Origin: Kibdelosporangium philippinense
Lineage (GTDB): Bacteria; Actinomycetota; Actinomycetes; Mycobacteriales; Pseudonocardiaceae
Length of the DNA: 64,000 nucleotides
NCBI RefSeq assembly: GCF_021390435.2
Contig: NZ_JAJVCN010000001.1
Location: 1,860,001-1,924,000, forward strand
Reading direction: 5' to 3'
How positions within the stretch are numbered: position 1 is the first letter of the stretch; the number at the start of each line of letters is the position of its first letter. Below, piece after piece: positions 34,771 to 42,258 of this stretch. Position numbers and translations under genes: made by a program. The notes under the pieces were generated by a model. The model was not told the DNA's origin, made no database searches, and saw only the letters and a program-made list of their open reading frames with translations.

Positions 34771-35679
34771 TCAGCGGGATTCGAGGAAGCGAACGGCCTC
34801 GTTGACCATGTCGCACAAGGGACACGACGGCGTTGTGGTCGTCGCCGCAGGCCGTTCGACGGTCCGGGCCTCGGGCTCCTCCGTCGGAGTAGGAGAGGTG
34901 TGCCCAGTGGTTCGCGGCTTGTGCGTGGTTGACGGCTTCGGCGGCTGCACGGTCGCCGTCATCGTGACGGTCGTCGGCACGGTCACGGGAGGAAGCGTCA
35001 CGGTCGGCAGCGCCGGAGCTGGCCCGGACGCGGTGACCTGACTCGCGGACGGTGCGTCGCCCACCATCGCCACCACAGCAAGGCACGCGGCGCACGCCCC
35101 GGCAATGGCCAGTGGCACGCGAAGAGACCGTCGCGACGGCGTCTTGACCCGGTCCCGGCCGCTCTTCTTCGCGCGGCGCAGGGCGGCGTCGGCCTCGACG
35201 ATCAAGGCCTCCAGGTCGGTGTCCGGATGTCCGATGGCGACGCCGAACGACGCCGTGATCGAGTCGATCCGGACGGTTCCGCCCTCGGTGGGGGCGTGCA
35301 CGATCAACGACCGGACGGCCTGCCGGACGCGTTCGGTCACGACCATGGCTTCGTCCAGAGTGGTCTCCGGGAGCAGCAGCAGGAACTCGTCGCCGCCGTG
35401 CCCGCCGTACCGGCCGAGCAGGTCACCCTTTCGAGTGCCCTCGCGCAACGTGCTCGCCACGCCTTTCAGGACCGCGTCACCCGCGACATGGCCGTACTTG
35501 TCGTTGACCTGTTTGAAGTTGTCGAGGTCGACGACGACCAACGCGGTCGATGCGGACGCCGCGAGCAGCCGTGGTGCCTGCGCGTCCCATCCCCACCTGT
35601 CCAGCAACAAGGTCAGGCGGTCGGTTGCCCATGGGCCATGCGGGTGGCCGCACGAATCGCAACTGGACGAATTGGTCAT
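34771..35679 (-). CDS. GGDEF diguanylate cyclase with single membrane anchor and extracytoplasmic tail
   Basis: 302 residues. Residues 1-12 hold a small CDSCGHPHG motif (possible zinc site). The GGDEF domain is at about 20-170: DLDNFKQVNDKYGHVAGD, then GRYGGHGGDEFLLLLPE with an intact GGDEF, then an inhibitory-site-like VRQAVRSL. A membrane segment (RVPLAIAGACAACLAVVAMV, about 183-203) follows. The remainder is a Pro/Thr-rich stalk ending in SCPLCDMVNEAV. Catalysis is therefore cytoplasmic and N-terminal, with a C-terminal outside stalk, the reverse of most membrane cyclases. No EAL domain is present. It makes c-di-GMP, which controls development in actinomycetes. Confidence 0.85.
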   Translation of the reverse strand: MTNSSSCDSCGHPHGPWATDRLTLLLDRWGWDAQAPRLLAASASTALVVVDLDNFKQVNDKYGHVAGDAVLKGVASTLREGTRKGDLLGRYGGHGGDEFLLLLPETTLDEAMVVTERVRQAVRSLIVHAPTEGGTVRIDSITASFGVAIGHPDTDLEALIVEADAALRRAKKSGRDRVKTPSRRSLRVPLAIAGACAACLAVVAMVGDAPSASQVTASGPAPALPTVTLPPVTVPTTVTMTATVQPPKPSTTHKPRTTGHTSPTPTEEPEARTVERPAATTTTPSCPLCDMVNEAVRFLESR

Positions 35680-35738
35680 CTTGGGGCAGTCTCCCTTCGG
35701 CCGGTGAGACTATCGGTTGACTGCCCGTGACGCAGCGT

Positions 35739-36302
35739 TCAGAGGGGTGAACCGTTGATCTGTCGGGTGATCTCTGTGTGACCGGCCCGCAGGCTCGCGA
35801 TAACTGTGCCCCACATGACAATCGCGCCACCGAAACCTGTCACGGCAGGCCATGCCAATGGCTGCCCGGACGACCCGAGAACAGTGGCGAGAATGGCGAC
35901 GCCGCACAACAACAGCGCCATCGTGCGGAACCGGGTCGATCCGAAGATCTTCGTGAACGGGATGAAGTGGACGCCGACGCAGAACAGGATCCACGTCGCC
36001 ACGGCCTCAGGCTTGCCCAAGAGACCGGTCAGCACCCGTGAACCCGCGAAGATCGCGACAACCATGAGCAGAACCGCGATGCCGTACTGCTTGCCGAAGG
36101 GGTTCTTGGCGCCTTCGCCAGGATCCGGCAGCTGACCGCCGTGCCGACGCAGGCTCATCACCCACGCCACCAGGCCAATGAGAATCGCGATCCCGACAAT
36201 CCGCAGGATGGTCGCCTGCTCGGGCGCTGACGTCACGCCGTAGAACCACCAGCCGATACCGAAACCGCAGCTGATGAACGTGGTCGCCATGAGAGTGGCC
36301 AT
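35739..36302 (-). CDS. Six-segment integral membrane protein, unknown function
   Basis: 187 residues from ATG 36302. Hydrophobic segments: TLMATTFISCGFGIGWWF, ATILRIVGIAILIGLVAWVM, GIAVLLMVVAIFAGSRVLTG, AVATWILFCVGVHFIPF, TMALLLCGVAILATVLGS and AVTGFGGAIVMWGTVIASL. No recognised family; similar actinobacterial proteins are annotated only as membrane proteins. Not evidently in an operon. Confidence 0.6.
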   Translation of the reverse strand: MATLMATTFISCGFGIGWWFYGVTSAPEQATILRIVGIAILIGLVAWVMSLRRHGGQLPDPGEGAKNPFGKQYGIAVLLMVVAIFAGSRVLTGLLGKPEAVATWILFCVGVHFIPFTKIFGSTRFRTMALLLCGVAILATVLGSSGQPLAWPAVTGFGGAIVMWGTVIASLRAGHTEITRQINGSPL

Positions 36303-36347
36303 GTGGCCTTTGGTGAACAAGATGGACCCCAGTGTGTTTTCGAACCG

Positions 36348-37280
36348 TCAGGCGAGGATCTTCGCCAAGACGGGCAGTGCGATGTTGCGTCCCGAGACAA
36401 CCGCGACCGGCTGACCGACGACGTCGACCTTCCCGGCGAGCAAGGCCGCGACCGAGACAGCGCCCGCGCCCTCCGCGATCACGCCATGGTTCGACGCGAG
36501 GTACCGGATGGCGTGATGCAGTTCCGCCTCGGTGACCTGGACCAGCGAGTGGACGTGCTTCTTGATGAGGCCGACGGTGACCGAGCCGGGTTCGAGGTTG
36601 CCGGTAATGCCATCGGCGATGGTGTCACCGACCGTTATCTCCACCTCATGGCCCGCTTTGATGGTTTCCGACATCGCGACCGACTCAGCCGACTCGACGC
36701 CAACTATCCGTACATCTGGTCGCTGCGACGCCCACAACCCGAGACCGGATGCCAACCCGCCGCCTCCGACCGCGCACACAACCGTCATCGGTCCGTCAAC
36801 CTGCGCGTCGAGCTCGTAGCCGATGGTTCCCTGGCCAGCAATCACGGCCGGGTCGTTGTACGGCGATACAAACACACCGTGCGTGAGCGTGAGGGCGTGC
36901 TGTTCGGCTTCGTCGTACGTCGTGCCTACCTGGATGAGCTCGACGCTGTCGAAGGCTTGCAACTTCGACACCTTCACGGACGATGCGTGGCCCGACACGA
37001 CAACCGTCGCCCGGGTTCCCAGCAATGCCGTCGCCGTCGCGACTCCCAACCCGTGATTCCCGGCGGACGCGGTCACAACTTCAACGTCCGACGGCAGGTC
37101 TTGCATGGCCGCGATGGCACCACGGACTTTGAAGGACCCGCTCGGCTGCGCGGTCTCCAGCTTCAGCCAGATGTTCCCGGTGGTGTCCAGCGGCGTCGGG
37201 CGCAGTACGGCGGACACCCGTTCCCGCGCCTTGGCCAGATCGTCGACGTCAGGGACATGGACCGTGCGGATCATGGGCAT
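36348..37280 (-). CDS. Short PLP-dependent threonine/serine dehydratase
   Basis: 310 residues, no ACT domain. PLP lysine in SGSFKVRGAIAAM (about residue 50), SAGNHGLGVATA, and the phosphate loop CAVGGGGLASGLGLW; a C-terminal SGRNI replaces the SGGN of IlvA. It belongs with catabolic threonine/serine dehydratases, serine racemases and hydroxyaspartate ammonia-lyases; the exact substrate is open. Start is ATG 37280 or ATG 37274. Confidence 0.85.
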   Translation of the reverse strand: MPMIRTVHVPDVDDLAKARERVSAVLRPTPLDTTGNIWLKLETAQPSGSFKVRGAIAAMQDLPSDVEVVTASAGNHGLGVATATALLGTRATVVVSGHASSVKVSKLQAFDSVELIQVGTTYDEAEQHALTLTHGVFVSPYNDPAVIAGQGTIGYELDAQVDGPMTVVCAVGGGGLASGLGLWASQRPDVRIVGVESAESVAMSETIKAGHEVEITVGDTIADGITGNLEPGSVTVGLIKKHVHSLVQVTEAELHHAIRYLASNHGVIAEGAGAVSVAALLAGKVDVVGQPVAVVSGRNIALPVLAKILA

Positions 37281-37318
37281 AGCCTAATCACACCGAGTTT
37301 TGCGGGGCGTTTAATCCG

Positions 37319-37348
37319 TTGAGCCGACGACGGCCGACGCCGTAACCT
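37319..37348 (+). promoter_or_regulatory. Promoter of small RNA copy 1
   Basis: TTGAGC (37319-37324), 18 bp, TAACCT (37343-37348). The RNA's first paired base (37355/37356) follows the -10 box by 7 bp. Copy 2 has TAAACT at the same distance from its first base. Confidence 0.6.
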
Positions 37349-37354
37349 GATGTC

Positions 37355-37467
37355 TGCGAGGCCATGAAGGACCTTCCTCCTCACTTCGACTCTAAATCGA
37401 CCACAGGTTCTTCGCTTTCCTCGCATCAGACTTCGGGCTCGCCACGCAGGGGGAGGGTGGCGAGCCC
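37355..37467 (+). ncRNA. Structured small RNA, copy 1, with terminator
   Basis: Closing stem TGCGAGG (37355-37361) with CCTCGCA (37419-37425); inner stem AGGACCT with AGGTTCT; pyrimidine-rich loop containing TCCTCCTCACTTCGA. The first ~35 nt are nearly the same as copy 2 at 41079, while the inner stem differs with compensating changes (AGGACCT/AGGTTCT here, AGGACT/AGTCCT there). A strong terminator hairpin follows (37435-37445 with 37457-37467). No ORF is needed to explain the conservation. Not recognised as a known RNA family. Confidence 0.7.
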
Positions 37468-37546
37468 TCGCCTGTTTGCAGCTCGATGCCGATCCCTTGC
37501 CACCTCGCCTGTGAACCTGCTTGTCTCACCTCACTGGGAGGTGACC

Positions 37547-38284
37547 ATGAAGGTTCGAGTGGTTTTGGCGGTCGTGCTCGCGTTGGTGGGAATGGCACCG
37601 GTGGCGACAGCGGCGACACAGGTCAAAGTCCTTCAGCTGAACATCTGCAACAGCGGTGTGGCTGGCTGTTACACCGGCCGAGCACTGTCCAAAGCGGTCT
37701 CGGTGATCACGTCGACCAAGCCGCAGGTCTTGTCGGTCAACGAATCCTGTTCTGGCGACGTCGAACCGCTCCGCCAAGCGATGGGTTCGGCCAGGGCGGC
37801 ATTCGTTGCAGCGCAACGTCCTGATGGTTCGCCTGTGCTGTGCACGAACGGGCAGCAATACGGCAACATCGTGATGGTCTCGGAATCTCTCGCGGGTTCA
37901 ACCACAGCGACAGGCAGGTACGACGCGCAGGACACCAGCACGGAGCGGCGGGTCTGGGCATGTCTTCCCGCTGGGCGGATCAGCGCCTGCACCACGCACC
38001 TCTCCGCGCGGAGCGGGTCGACGGCGATGGCGCAGTGCAAGGAGTTGATGGCCAAGGCCGTCACCTACCCGCGGCCTACGGTGATCGCCGGGGACATGAA
38101 CATGCGGTACCAGGGCTCGCCGAACGTTCAGGACTGCAATCCGAGCGGCTTCTACCGCAAGGGTGACGGCAGCCTGCAACATATCTTCGCGAGTGCCGAT
38201 CTGGCATTCGTCAGCGGTACGAAGATAGACATGGCCGGAACCACTGATCATCCGGGTTGGCTTGTCACGGTAAATATGGCTTGA
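37547..38284 (+). CDS. Secreted endonuclease/exonuclease/phosphatase-family protein
   Basis: 245 residues from ATG 37547, preceded by GGGAGGTG. Signal peptide MKVRVVLAVVLALVGMAPVA. EEP active-site set is complete: N in LQLNICNSG, E in SVNESCSGD, H in CTTHLSARS, DxN in AGDMNMRY and terminal DH in TDHPGW. So a metal-dependent phosphodiesterase or nuclease acting outside the cell; Cys pairs suggest disulfides. It sits just after small RNA copy 1 and before the tRNA array; whether it belongs to that cassette functionally is uncertain. Confidence 0.8.
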   Translation: MKVRVVLAVVLALVGMAPVATAATQVKVLQLNICNSGVAGCYTGRALSKAVSVITSTKPQVLSVNESCSGDVEPLRQAMGSARAAFVAAQRPDGSPVLCTNGQQYGNIVMVSESLAGSTTATGRYDAQDTSTERRVWACLPAGRISACTTHLSARSGSTAMAQCKELMAKAVTYPRPTVIAGDMNMRYQGSPNVQDCNPSGFYRKGDGSLQHIFASADLAFVSGTKIDMAGTTDHPGWLVTVNMA

Positions 38285-38337
38285 CCGCTGTCGGGGCGCC
38301 CGGCATGATTCAGCTACACACCGAGCAAGGAGAAATC

Positions 38338-38439
38338 ATGGCGAACATGCGACAGCGGGGATACTCCGCCCAGTTGCTTTCGCCCTGCTTGCGAGGTTGG
38401 CAACTGCACAGTCGTGCGTGGCTCTCCGCAGTGACATAA
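38338..38439 (+). CDS. 33-codon leader-like ORF before the tRNA array
   Basis: ATG 38338 has a strong ribosome site (AAGGAG, 7 bp upstream). The peptide is MANMRQRGYSAQLLSPCLRG and ends WLSAVT. Its codons include GGA, CAG (twice), TTG (twice) and AGT, the codons read by the four tRNAs encoded downstream. Its last codons can pair with the base of the following terminator. This is the layout of a transcription attenuator; function is inferred. Confidence 0.4.
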   Translation: MANMRQRGYSAQLLSPCLRGWQLHSRAWLSAVT

Positions 38440-38458
38440 TCTTTGTCATGTTGCGAGA

Positions 38459-38492
38459 GCCGCCCATCGGTCAGCCGATAAGGGCGGCTTTT
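38459..38492 (+). terminator. Strong intrinsic terminator or attenuator before tRNA array
   Basis: GCCGCCC-ATCGG with CCGAT-AA-GGGCGGC, loop TCAG, then TTTT. It ends 15 bp before tRNA-Gly, leaving no room for a separate promoter, so the array depends on read-through, or on a promoter inside the hairpin. GGCTCTC (38420-38426) can pair with GAGAGCC (38455-38461), overlapping the first three bases of the terminator stem. Confidence 0.75.
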
Positions 38493-38507
38493 GCTTGTGC
38501 GGAACAT

Positions 38508-38580
38508 GCGGTCGTTGCGTAATCGGCTAACGCGCCAGGCTTCCACCCTGGAGACGCGGGTTCAATTCCCGCCGGCCGTT
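38508..38580 (+). tRNA. tRNA-Gly(TCC)
   Basis: 73 nt. Acceptor GCGGTCG/CGGCCGT (G-U first pair), D stem GCGT/ACGC, anticodon arm CCAGG-CTTCCAC-CCTGG, T arm GCGGG-TTCAATT-CCCGC. Reads GGA. CCA is not encoded. The weak first pair is unusual. Confidence 0.85.
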
Positions 38581-38598
38581 CTATTTCCATTGTTTTAT

Positions 38599-38671
38599 TG
38601 CCCGTTGGTCCAGCTGGCATGGACGCCGGACTCTGACTCCGGAGACCGAGGTTCGAACCCTTGACGGGCAG
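38599..38671 (+). tRNA. tRNA-Gln(CTG)
   Basis: 73 nt. Acceptor TGCCCGT/ACGGGCA, anticodon arm CCGGA-CTCTGAC-TCCGG, T arm CGAGG-TTCGAAC-CCTTG with one G-U pair. Reads CAG. CCA is not encoded. Confidence 0.9.
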
Positions 38672-38689
38672 CGTTTCACCAAAAAGAAG

Positions 38690-38774
38690 GCCCCTGTGGC
38701 GGAAGTGGCAGACGCACGCGACTCAAACTCGCGCGCCCGCACCGGGCATGCAGGTTCAAGTCCTGCCAGGGGTA
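38690..38774 (+). tRNA. tRNA-Leu(CAA)
   Basis: 85 nt, long variable arm. Acceptor GCCCCTG/CAGGGGT, anticodon arm CGCGA-CTCAAAC-TCGCG, T arm GCAGG-TTCAAGT-CCTGC. Reads TTG. CCA is not encoded. Confidence 0.9.
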
Positions 38775-38785
38775 CGTTCCACAGT

Positions 38786-38872
38786 GGAGGGCTGGCCGAG
38801 CGGCAAGGCACCTCATTGCTAATGAGAGGTCCGGCTTAACATCCGGCGCGCGTTCGATCCGCGCGCCCTCCG
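38786..38872 (+). tRNA. tRNA-Ser(GCT)
   Basis: 87 nt, long variable arm. Acceptor GGAGGGC/GCCCTCC, anticodon loop TTGCTAA in a stem of four pairs (CTCA/TGAG), T arm with TTCGATC loop. Reads AGC/AGT. The anticodon stem's fifth pair is mismatched (C-A). CCA is not encoded; 31 bp separate it from the next protein start. Confidence 0.85.
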
Positions 38873-38903
38873 CAGAAGTTCCATTACTACCAGGGGAATC
38901 ACG

Positions 38904-41063
38904 ATGACCGACACCAAGGTCGTGATCCGCAAGACCTTGCGGGTGCCGCGAAGTGCGGGTGCGCCGGGAGACGGCGCACGTGTCGCGCGGCAGATGGACG
39001 CCGCGCTGGCCGGGGTCGTCTTCAAGGCGAGTGGCGATTTGCTTGCGCACGTCTCGCAGCTGGAGCCCGGCGCGGCGATGGACCTCGCGGTCGACGTGAT
39101 CGGCGCGGTGCGTGAACTCGTCGGCGACAACGTGCCGCACAACTCGTACTTCATCAAGTTCCCGGACGGTGTCCCGGACACCGTCGAGTTCTGGGTGAAG
39201 TGCCTGCGCGAGGCGCTCACACCGGCACGCAAGTGGTTCCGGAGCGACCGGGACCTGCTGACCATGGGCTGGATCGACCTGCTCAAGCTGCCACGCTACG
39301 GCCGCTACCAGCACACGTACGAGGAGCTTCTCGCCGCGCACGACGAGCTGATCCCATCGGTAAAGGACCGCGTGACTGTCCTGCACCTGGGTGACATGCT
39401 CCAGGAAGAGCTCGACCGTCTGTTCGTAGACCTCACGGGCAGCGTGACCCCGCTCGGCGAGGCGGACCTCGTAGCGCTCAAGAGCCTGACGACGGCAGCC
39501 ACCGTACAGCTGGACGCCATTCCGGTCAGGGAGAACCGGGCGGTCGTCAACGCGGCACGGATGGAAGACGGTCAGCCGTTGGTGTTCGTGGACACGGTCA
39601 CCGACGTGTTGCGCGTGGCGTGCCAGACGAGCGGCGGCGACGTGACGCTGCAGGAGCGCACCAAGTTCCGCAGTTTTAAACGGCGTGAGCGTCGCGTGTT
39701 GCTTGCGGCGTTGGACGCGGTCATCGCTGGCAACAGCGGCAAGCTCGGTGACGTGACCATGTACGCGGGGCCGTGGAAGCGGCTCGGCGAGTACCTGCAC
39801 CCGCACGAGTACCCGCAGTTCCCTCACGCGCAGGACGTGTTCGCGGTTGCCCGTGGCGAGCGGAAGGTTCGTACGCTCGCGGGTCGCGCTGAGCTGGCGT
39901 TCGCGACCGACGGCGTGACGAAGGCCGTGTCCGTCCTGGCCAACGCGCCGGGTCTGCTGGTGCGGTCGCTGGACCGGTTGCTGCGTGAGGCCGAGCCGAA
40001 CGAGATCGAGGCCGTGGTTGACGCGGCCACGAAGGCGTTCGAGTCGACCTCTGGACGCGTGCTGTGCTCGCTGCGTGAGCACTTGGTCAACCGTAACAAG
40101 CCGGACGCTGCGCGCGTGTTCACGACTCGTGCGCGTCGGGCGTGGGTGACCAAGGACAACCGGAAGCCGTTGTCGCGTAACGTGATCGACCGTGCGACCA
40201 CAGCGCTGGACATCGAGTTGCTCAACCGCATGCCTGCGTACGAGCGGCTTGTGGTGGACCCGGCGGTGCTTGACGTGGCGTTGCCGCTGACTGGTAAGGC
40301 CACAGAGGACGGTTTCGCCGTGCTGCCGCGCGGTACCCGGACTCCGGTCGACGGCGAGGTGTTGCGATTCTTCACGTACTGGAAAGAACAGGAGCGCCGG
40401 ACCGACTACGACTTGTCGGCCCTGTTCCTGGACGAGAACTTCCAGTACGCGGGGCACGTGTCGTGGACGAACTACCGTAACGACGGCGCAGTCTACTCCG
40501 GTGACATCACCGAGTCGAAGAACGGCGCCACGGAGTTCATCGACATTCCACTGGACTCTGTGGACTTCGCGTACGTCGTGCCACAGGTGAACATCTACGC
40601 GGGGGAGGGGTTCGACGAGGTCGGAGAGTCGATGTTCGGCTGGATGACCCGTGAGCGCGCGCAGAAGGGCGCGCCGTTCGAAGCGCGGACCGTACGGACA
40701 CGTTCGGACATGCGGGGCTCGGGCCGAGTCGCGTTGCCGATCATGTTCGCCCGCGGTGAGAACGGCACGTGGACCGCGAACTGGATGCACCTCTACCTGA
40801 CCGGAGGCGTGAACTTCAACATGGTCGAGGGCAACCAGTCCAGCGCGAGCCTGCTCGCGCGCAGCCTGTTCCACCGCGACTACCTGACGATGTCGTACCT
40901 GGTCGACATGCTGAAGGCGAAGGCGGGATCGGTGACCGTGTGGGAGCCGGGTCTGCGGCTGACCGAGCCGGTCGTGTTCGTCGGACTCGACCGCCCGGAA
41001 GGCCTGCCGGACGGCTCTGAGGTGTTCACAAGGGATCGGCTCAACCAGCTGATCCCCGCGTGA
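38904..41063 (+). CDS. Helical-repeat protein with TerD-like C-terminal domain, linked to tRNA array
   Basis: 719 residues from ATG 38904 (CAGGGGAAT upstream). Residues about 1-490 form a mostly alpha-helical array (VKCLREALTPARKWFRSDRD, SVLANAPGLLVRSLDRLLRE, LCSLREHLVNRNKPDAARVF) reminiscent of HEAT/TROVE-type RNA-binding rings, though I see no vWA MIDAS. Residues about 500-630 resemble TerD: LSALFLDENFQY, then NDGAVYSGDITESK, GATEFIDIPLDSV and an ending MHLYLTGGV. No signal peptide. It begins 31 bp after tRNA-Ser and ends 15 bp before small RNA copy 2, so it is bracketed by RNA genes. An RNA-binding or tRNA-related stress role is inferred only. Confidence 0.7.
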   Translation: MTDTKVVIRKTLRVPRSAGAPGDGARVARQMDAALAGVVFKASGDLLAHVSQLEPGAAMDLAVDVIGAVRELVGDNVPHNSYFIKFPDGVPDTVEFWVKCLREALTPARKWFRSDRDLLTMGWIDLLKLPRYGRYQHTYEELLAAHDELIPSVKDRVTVLHLGDMLQEELDRLFVDLTGSVTPLGEADLVALKSLTTAATVQLDAIPVRENRAVVNAARMEDGQPLVFVDTVTDVLRVACQTSGGDVTLQERTKFRSFKRRERRVLLAALDAVIAGNSGKLGDVTMYAGPWKRLGEYLHPHEYPQFPHAQDVFAVARGERKVRTLAGRAELAFATDGVTKAVSVLANAPGLLVRSLDRLLREAEPNEIEAVVDAATKAFESTSGRVLCSLREHLVNRNKPDAARVFTTRARRAWVTKDNRKPLSRNVIDRATTALDIELLNRMPAYERLVVDPAVLDVALPLTGKATEDGFAVLPRGTRTPVDGEVLRFFTYWKEQERRTDYDLSALFLDENFQYAGHVSWTNYRNDGAVYSGDITESKNGATEFIDIPLDSVDFAYVVPQVNIYAGEGFDEVGESMFGWMTRERAQKGAPFEARTVRTRSDMRGSGRVALPIMFARGENGTWTANWMHLYLTGGVNFNMVEGNQSSASLLARSLFHRDYLTMSYLVDMLKAKAGSVTVWEPGLRLTEPVVFVGLDRPEGLPDGSEVFTRDRLNQLIPA

Positions 41064-41078
41064 GGTAAACTGAACAAA

Positions 41079-41174
41079 GCGAGGCCATGGAAGGACTTCC
41101 TTCTCACTTCGAATGGTCATAGTCCTCCCACTTTCCTCGCGCCGACATGAGGCGGGGGCCTGCTGGCCCCCGCC
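41079..41174 (+). ncRNA. Structured small RNA, copy 2, with terminator
   Basis: Starts 15 bp after the TerD-like gene. Closing stem GCGAGG (41079-41084) with CCTCGC (41135-41140); inner stem AGGACT (41092-41097) with AGTCCT (41121-41126); loop includes CCTTCTCACTTCGAAT. A -10-like TAAACT lies at 41066-41071, 7 bp before the first base, as in copy 1. Terminator stem GGCGGGGGCC (41151-41160) with 41165-41174, then TTCTTCC. Confidence 0.7.
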
Positions 41175-41184
41175 TTCTTCCATG

Positions 41185-41580
41185 TCACGTCCCGGCGCAC
41201 GCTGATCAGCCTGGCCGCCACAGCCGCGATGACGGCGTAGGCGATCATGACCAAGGCGCCTGCCCACACGGGCAACAGGTCACCAGCCGGGAACGGGCCT
41301 GACGAAAGAGCATCTCGCGTCCAGCCGCTGGCGGCCTTCGCGACACCGGTCGGGGTCCAGCGGCCAACATCAGGAACAAACGACACCAGTGCCCACTCGA
41401 CGTACATCACCCACACGAACGCGACGATGATCGCGGCAACCATGTTGCGTACCAACGCGCCCACAGCCGCACCGAACAAGCACCAGAGCGAAGTGCTCGC
41501 AACGGAACCAAGAAGCACCAACGGCACGTCCGAAGTCCACACTGGATAGTCGTGGCCAGCCAACAGGATTGCCGCGACCG
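41185..41580 (-). pseudogene. C-terminal remnant of an ABC-2-type permease
   Basis: Reads AAILLAGHDYPVWTSDVPLV, then CLFGAAVGALVRNMVAAIIV and GALVMIAYAVIAAVAARLIS to VRRDVT: the last three membrane segments of an ABC-2 permease. There is no N-terminal half; upstream the DNA switches abruptly to a histidine-kinase sequence on the other strand. Its 3' end runs into the small-RNA terminator without a normal stop. Confidence 0.65.
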
Positions 41581-41584
41581 GTAC

Positions 41585-41957
41585 GCGCTCGTGGACCAGT
41601 TGCAGGACCTGGCAAAGCAGTTCCGGTCGACCACCGGCCGAACCTGCGAGGTCTCGGTATCCGGCGACGCCGGGGCAGTTGGCGCCAGAAGCCTGGCTTG
41701 CCGTGGTTCGTACCGCACAAGAAGCATTGACCAACGCGCACAAACACGCCCCCGACGCGCAGGTCATGATGGACCTGCGTTGCGCGCAAGACTGGTGTGA
41801 ACTGGAAGTCCGTGACACGGGCGGAACCTCAGGCGAGTCCACAGGGAACGGTTACGGGTTGGTGGGAATGCGGGAACGAGCCGAGCTGATCGGCGGAACA
41901 CTCGACGCGGGACCGGTGGATGAGGGCTTCCGGGTCCGGTTGCGGGTGCCCGCGTGA
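41585..41957 (+). pseudogene. C-terminal remnant of a NarL-type sensor histidine kinase
   Basis: Frame one reads LVDQLQDLAKQFRSTTGRTC and EVSVSGDAG, then a frameshift near 41680, after which the next frame gives PEAWLAVVRTAQEALTNAHK (N box), DTGGTSGESTGNGYGLVGMR (G boxes) and ends RVRLRVPA. Sensor and dimerisation domains are missing. The stop overlaps the next gene by 4 bp, as in an intact kinase-regulator operon. Confidence 0.75.
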
Positions 41958-42247
41958 CCCGGGTGATCGTGGTTGACGACCAGACCGTCGTCCGGGAAGG
42001 CCTTGTCCTGCTGCTGCGACTGTTGCCGGACATCGAGGTCCTCGGTGCCGCGGCTGGCGGGGAGGAAGCGCTCCGGCTCGTGGCAACCGAACGGCCGGAC
42101 GTCGTCCTCATGGACCTCGGAATGCCCAAAATGGACGATGTCGAGGCGACCGTGAAGTCCCACATCAACAATCTCTTCGCCAAGACAGGCGTACGTGACC
42201 GCGCCCAAGCGGTCACGTACGCATTCAGGAGAGGACTCGTAGGCTAA
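41954..42247 (+). pseudogene. Internally deleted NarL/LuxR-type response regulator
   Basis: 97 residues where about 210 are expected. The first 65 are a receiver start (TRVIVVDDQTVVREGLVLLL) including phospho-acceptor DVVLMDLGMPKMD. It then jumps to the end of the helix-turn-helix domain (VKSHINNLFAKTGVRDRAQA). The rest of the receiver and most of the DNA-binding helix are gone, in frame. It cannot bind DNA normally. Confidence 0.8.
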
Positions 42248-42258
42248 GTGCCGCGTGA

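Noticed and set aside
37355..41140. The two RNA copies as attL/attR of an integrated element
   Set aside because: Each has its own -10 box, paired stems and terminator, and no integrase is present. A direct-repeat origin cannot be fully excluded.
37319..41174. Phage or plasmid remnant because of the tRNA array
   Set aside because: No integrase, replication, capsid or conjugation gene is visible in the window.
38676..41267. 863-residue open frame on the minus strand
   Set aside because: It is antisense to the TerD-like gene and crosses tRNA genes and an RNA gene. It arises from GC-rich codon bias; composition is Arg/His/Val-rich without domains.
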